Origin: Chloroflexota bacterium
GTDB lineage: Bacteria > Chloroflexota > Anaerolineae > Aggregatilineales > Phototrophicaceae
DNA: 8,487 nt
NCBI GenBank assembly: GCA_023392115.1
Contig: JAEVZT010000144.1
Coordinates: 1-8,487 of the forward strand
Reading direction: 5' to 3'
Each line of letters opens with the position of its first letter. The stretch's first letter is position 1. A model generated the notes under the pieces. That model was not told the DNA's origin, ran no database searches, and saw nothing but the letters and a program-made list of their open reading frames with translations. The position numbers and the translations under genes are program-made. This document shows positions 6,404-8,487 of the stretch, in pieces.

Positions 6404-6439
6404 GAAACTTCTATGCGCTGCAAATAAGGACTCGAGCTT

Positions 6440-6874
6440 GTGGATGACGTGCCGAAGCTGGTAAGCGTATTCGGGATCGCCTTTCTGTCGCTGTGGGCGT
6501 CAATACCGGCGGGGCTGGCGCTCGGGTTGAGTCCGGTCGCCGTCGTCGGGACGGCGGCGGTCAGCTACGCGTCGGGCGTCGGGTTGGTGGCGTTCCTCGG
6601 TCAGCCGGTGCGCGACTGGCTGATGCGCCGCTTCGGCGACAAGGTATCCGGCGACCCGAACAGCGCCGTCCGCCGCGCGTGGGAGCGCTTCGGCTTGATC
6701 GGTTTGGCGCTGCTCGCGCCGATCACGACCGGCGCGCAGATCGGGGCGGCGGTCGGCATGGCGCTCAACGCGCCGCCGCGCCGACTGTTCGCCCTCATGG
6801 CAGCCGGTGGGTTGATCTGGGCGGCGCTGCTCGGCGCGCTGATCTCGCTCGGACTGGTCGCCATTCAGCAGTAA
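6440..6874 (+). CDS. Small integral membrane protein, putative small multidrug export family
   Basis: Membrane protein of 144 residues. Two N-terminal hydrophobic segments (about 6-27 and 30-52) precede a basic, soluble loop (about 54-83, VRDWLMRRFGDKVSG..VRRAWERF). A Gly/Ala-rich segment follows (about 84-108, with LLAPITTGAQIGAAVGMAL) and then a last helix (about 116-141). The length, the RFG loop and the LLAPxxTGAQIGAAxG motif resemble the putative small multidrug export proteins (COG2426, Sm_multidrug_ex). That family name is weakly supported by experiment, so transport of drugs should not be assumed. GTG 6440 is chosen because AAGGA (6426-6430) lies 9 nt upstream and an in-frame TAA occurs 15 nt before it. 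It is divergent from the ABC operon, and 207 bp separate it from the next gene. Confidence 0.75.
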   Translation: MDDVPKLVSVFGIAFLSLWASIPAGLALGLSPVAVVGTAAVSYASGVGLVAFLGQPVRDWLMRRFGDKVSGDPNSAVRRAWERFGLIGLALLAPITTGAQIGAAVGMALNAPPRRLFALMAAGGLIWAALLGALISLGLVAIQQ

Positions 6875-6907
6875 GTTTTTCGCAAGGATGGGTTAGATAA
6901 GGTTTAA

Positions 6908-6937
6908 TTGACTCCATGCGCGTAGTTCTCATATGCT
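6908..6937 (+). promoter_or_regulatory. Candidate promoter for the 201-residue protein
   Basis: TTGACT (6908-6913, 5/6), an 18-bp spacer and TATGCT (6932-6937, 4/6), giving a start near 6944 and a leader of about 138 nt. A second TTGACG box at 7011-7016 lacks a good -10. The 6875-7081 gap otherwise holds a T7 run (7021-7027) and no gene that I can support. Confidence 0.35.
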
Positions 6938-7081
6938 GGACGTGCTCGATTTTGCTCCATTGGGTACAGCAGCGAAAACTAACGACTTCGTGAGTCTTTG
7001 CGCGCTTCAGTTGACGCACCTTTTTTTCACAGGCAACATAAAAAGTGGATTCTTTGCCAGTACATTCGCGGACAGGATATT

Positions 7082-7687
7082 ATGCCGAAAGCCAACCAGC
7101 AGCTTCGCAAACAGATCGCGGCTCAAATCTCTGCGCCCATCGACATCCTCGAAAAGCGGATTGCCGACAGCTTGGCGGATTTCGGCGAATATCGTGATAC
7201 GATGGATGCTGAAGAACTGGGGCTGGTGCTGCGAAAAGTCTTCTACACGCTGGTAGGTGAGCAAAAGGTCGGGCACTTCGACCTGCCGATCGTACACAAC
7301 GTATCCGAAATGGACGTCGACATCGCCGGATGCGAGGCGCGCGTCCGCTGTACCGTCCACATTCACCAACCGATCACCGCGTTCATCAAATTCCGTTACA
7401 CCCTCGAGAACCATCCCCTCCAACCCACACGCCTGCGCTTAAAGAACAGCAAGCTCGACGTTGAGGAGATCACCCGCGCGTTCGATGTCGGCGCGAAGGT
7501 GGCGCTCAAAGTCATGGGTGTTGAGAAGATCGCACGGCACGAGCTGAGCGACCCGAACGGCATCATCAAACGGACGCTGCCACCGCAGCTTTACCTGCAC
7601 GGGTATGAAGGCGTACTGACCGACGTCGATCTCGAGTTTACGCACGACAACCGGCTGAGCGTCGTCATCTACGGCAGCGCGAAATAA
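7082..7687 (+). CDS. Uncharacterised soluble protein of 201 residues
   Basis: I do not recognise this protein. It has no signal peptide, membrane segment or evident catalytic motif. The N-terminal 45 residues (MPKANQQLRKQIAAQISAPI onward) are charged and look helical. From about 85 the chain alternates short hydrophobic and charged stretches, suggesting a beta-rich or alpha/beta core: MDVDIAGCEARVRCTVHIHQ, FIKFRYTLENHP, LRLKNSKLDVEE, LTDVDLEFTHDNRLSVVIYG. A binding rather than enzymatic role is possible but unproven. ATG 7082 is preferred: AGGA (7074-7077) lies 4 nt upstream. The frame stays open back to a TTG at 6998, but those 28 extra residues look non-coding. Codon use matches its neighbours. 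It is followed after 87 bp by the GH26 gene, which seems to have its own promoter. Confidence 0.75.
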   Translation: MPKANQQLRKQIAAQISAPIDILEKRIADSLADFGEYRDTMDAEELGLVLRKVFYTLVGEQKVGHFDLPIVHNVSEMDVDIAGCEARVRCTVHIHQPITAFIKFRYTLENHPLQPTRLRLKNSKLDVEEITRAFDVGAKVALKVMGVEKIARHELSDPNGIIKRTLPPQLYLHGYEGVLTDVDLEFTHDNRLSVVIYGSAK

Positions 7688-7706
7688 GTCATCCGTCGGG
7701 AAAGCG

Positions 7707-7737
7707 TTCGGGAAGCAGACCCGCGATGTGATAAAAT
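7707..7737 (+). promoter_or_regulatory. Extended -10 promoter of the GH26 gene
   Basis: TG, one base, then TAAAAT (7729-7737) forms an extended -10 element with 5/6 hexamer match. The only -35-like sequence is TTCGGG at 7707-7712 with a long 19-bp spacer, which extended -10 promoters can tolerate. The start would be near 7744, about 30 nt before GTG 7775. Confidence 0.45.
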
Positions 7738-7774
7738 CCCAGTATTGTGGGCAGTAGGGCATAAAGGTACTAAC

Positions 7775-8487
7775 GTGAGCCGAATCAGGTCATTCATTCT
7801 TGGCATCATTGTCCTCACCCTTTTCGGCAGCGTCGCAGCGCAGACCGGAACTTACCATGTCAGCGGCGACACGCGCGTCAATGTGCGCGCGACGCCCAGC
7901 GTTAACGCCGGCATCGTCACGACGCTTGACCCGGGCGACGTGGTTCAGGTGATCGGCACGGCGGAGGGCGATCCTGTTTCCGGCATTACCACGTGGTTTC
8001 GTATCAGAATCGGCACGCGCGAGGGCTATATTCACAGCGTCCTCGTGAGTCACGGTCTGCCGATCAACGCCACGCCTGCCCCGGCGCTGCCCGACCCGCC
8101 TGCAAACCCTAACGCGTCTCCCGAAGCGCGCGCCGTGCTTGAGTACCTCTATCAACTGCCGAGCCGCGACTCGAACCGGGTGATCTCCGGTCAATTTGGC
8201 GCTTACGGCGAGGGCACGAGCCGCGAGACTGCCGAAGCGCAGCTCGACGCCATTTTCGAGCAGACGCAGCAGTACCCGGCGCTGACCGGAATGGATTACG
8301 CGCGCTGGGACATCAACAATGCCAATGACTTCAGCGAGCCAAACGGCTACTTGATCGATCAGTGGCGTTTGGGCGCGCTGGTTACGGTGAGCTGGCACGC
8401 GGGCAATCCTTGGACGGGCGGCACGTCGAATGATTGGGAAAATCCGGACACGGCGATGCCCGACGACACCCGTCCGGTGACCGAGCA
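7775..8487 (+). CDS. Secreted SH3b-GH26 protein, probable beta-mannanase (5' part)
   Basis: Runs off the window, so only the first 237 residues are visible. A signal peptide (about 1-22, hydrophobic core FILGIIVLTLF, likely cut after VAA) is followed by a bacterial SH3 domain (about 27-91: TRVNVRATPSVNAGIV, LDPGDVVQVIG, TWFRIRIGTREGYIHS). A Pro-rich linker (about 94-116) leads into a glycoside hydrolase domain. ISGQFGAYGEG (137-147), the TGMDYARWD strand (171-179) and VSWHAGNPWTGG (205-216) are typical of the N-terminal part of family GH26, mostly endo-beta-1,4-mannanases. The catalytic acid and nucleophile would lie beyond 8487, so activity cannot be judged. GTG 7775 is chosen for AAAGG (7763-7767) 7 nt upstream and the signal peptide directly after it. 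SH3b may bind cell wall. A link with the CE3-like esterase, removal of acetyl groups from mannan or xylan, is inferred. Confidence 0.85.
   Translation, partial: MSRIRSFILGIIVLTLFGSVAAQTGTYHVSGDTRVNVRATPSVNAGIVTTLDPGDVVQVIGTAEGDPVSGITTWFRIRIGTREGYIHSVLVSHGLPINATPAPALPDPPANPNASPEARAVLEYLYQLPSRDSNRVISGQFGAYGEGTSRETAEAQLDAIFEQTQQYPALTGMDYARWDINNANDFSEPNGYLIDQWRLGALVTVSWHAGNPWTGGTSNDWENPDTAMPDDTRPVTE

Noticed and set aside
6998..7081. TTG start 28 codons upstream of the 201-residue protein
   Set aside because: No ribosome site precedes it, the extra residues look like translated intergenic DNA, and an ATG with AGGA upstream follows at 7082.
7790..8398. Minus-strand open frame of 202 codons
   Set aside because: It lies antisense to the SH3b-GH26 gene, whose signal peptide and WHAGNP motif are convincing. 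The antisense protein is Arg/Val/Asp-rich without a domain.
1..8487. CRISPR array, tRNA/rRNA, insertion sequence or phage genes
   Set aside because: No regular direct repeats with unique spacers, no cloverleaf with a CCA or TTCGA arm, no transposase or integrase motifs and no terminal inverted repeats were seen.

Overview
This window looks like a chromosomal segment from a Chloroflexota bacterium, most likely near Anaerolineae. This is inferred, not proven. The reasons are the moderately high GC content, a secreted hydrolase with long Thr/Pro/Ala linkers of the TATPTATATAT type, a GH26-type enzyme preceded by an SH3b domain, and a LolD-type ATPase working with a large double-FtsX permease. 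I see no phage, transposon, CRISPR, tRNA or rRNA sequence.

Layout. The left two thirds (42-6193) is read on the minus strand. In transcription order it holds an ABC ATPase (6193-5474), a small HEAT-repeat protein that overlaps it by 4 bp (5477-5031), a roughly 100-bp spacer with two perfect hairpins, an 856-residue double-FtsX permease (4930-2360), a probable intrinsic terminator (about 2316-2276), and a separately promoted secreted SGNH/CE3-like esterase carrying two near-identical malectin-like domains (2192-42). From 6194 a divergent 246-bp control region separates this block from plus-strand genes: a small integral membrane protein of the putative small multidrug export type (6440-6874), an unrecognised 201-residue soluble protein (7082-7687), and the 5' part of a secreted SH3b-GH26 protein (7775 to the window end, truncated).

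Function. The ATPase, HEAT protein and permease form one candidate export or lipoprotein-release type ABC system with an unusual helical-repeat accessory subunit. The two secreted enzymes at the window edges suggest plant-type polysaccharide breakdown. The CE3-like esterase would remove acetyl groups while its malectin-like domains hold it on glycan, and the GH26 protein would cut mannan. They lie on opposite strands about 5.6 kb apart, so co-regulation is a guess. The most interesting points are the HEAT gene embedded in the ABC operon with hairpins before the permease, the recently duplicated malectin-like domain, and the 6194-6439 control region, which has a near-leaderless TATAAT promoter, a strong Shine-Dalgarno site followed only by a six-codon ORF, and a perfect inverted repeat.
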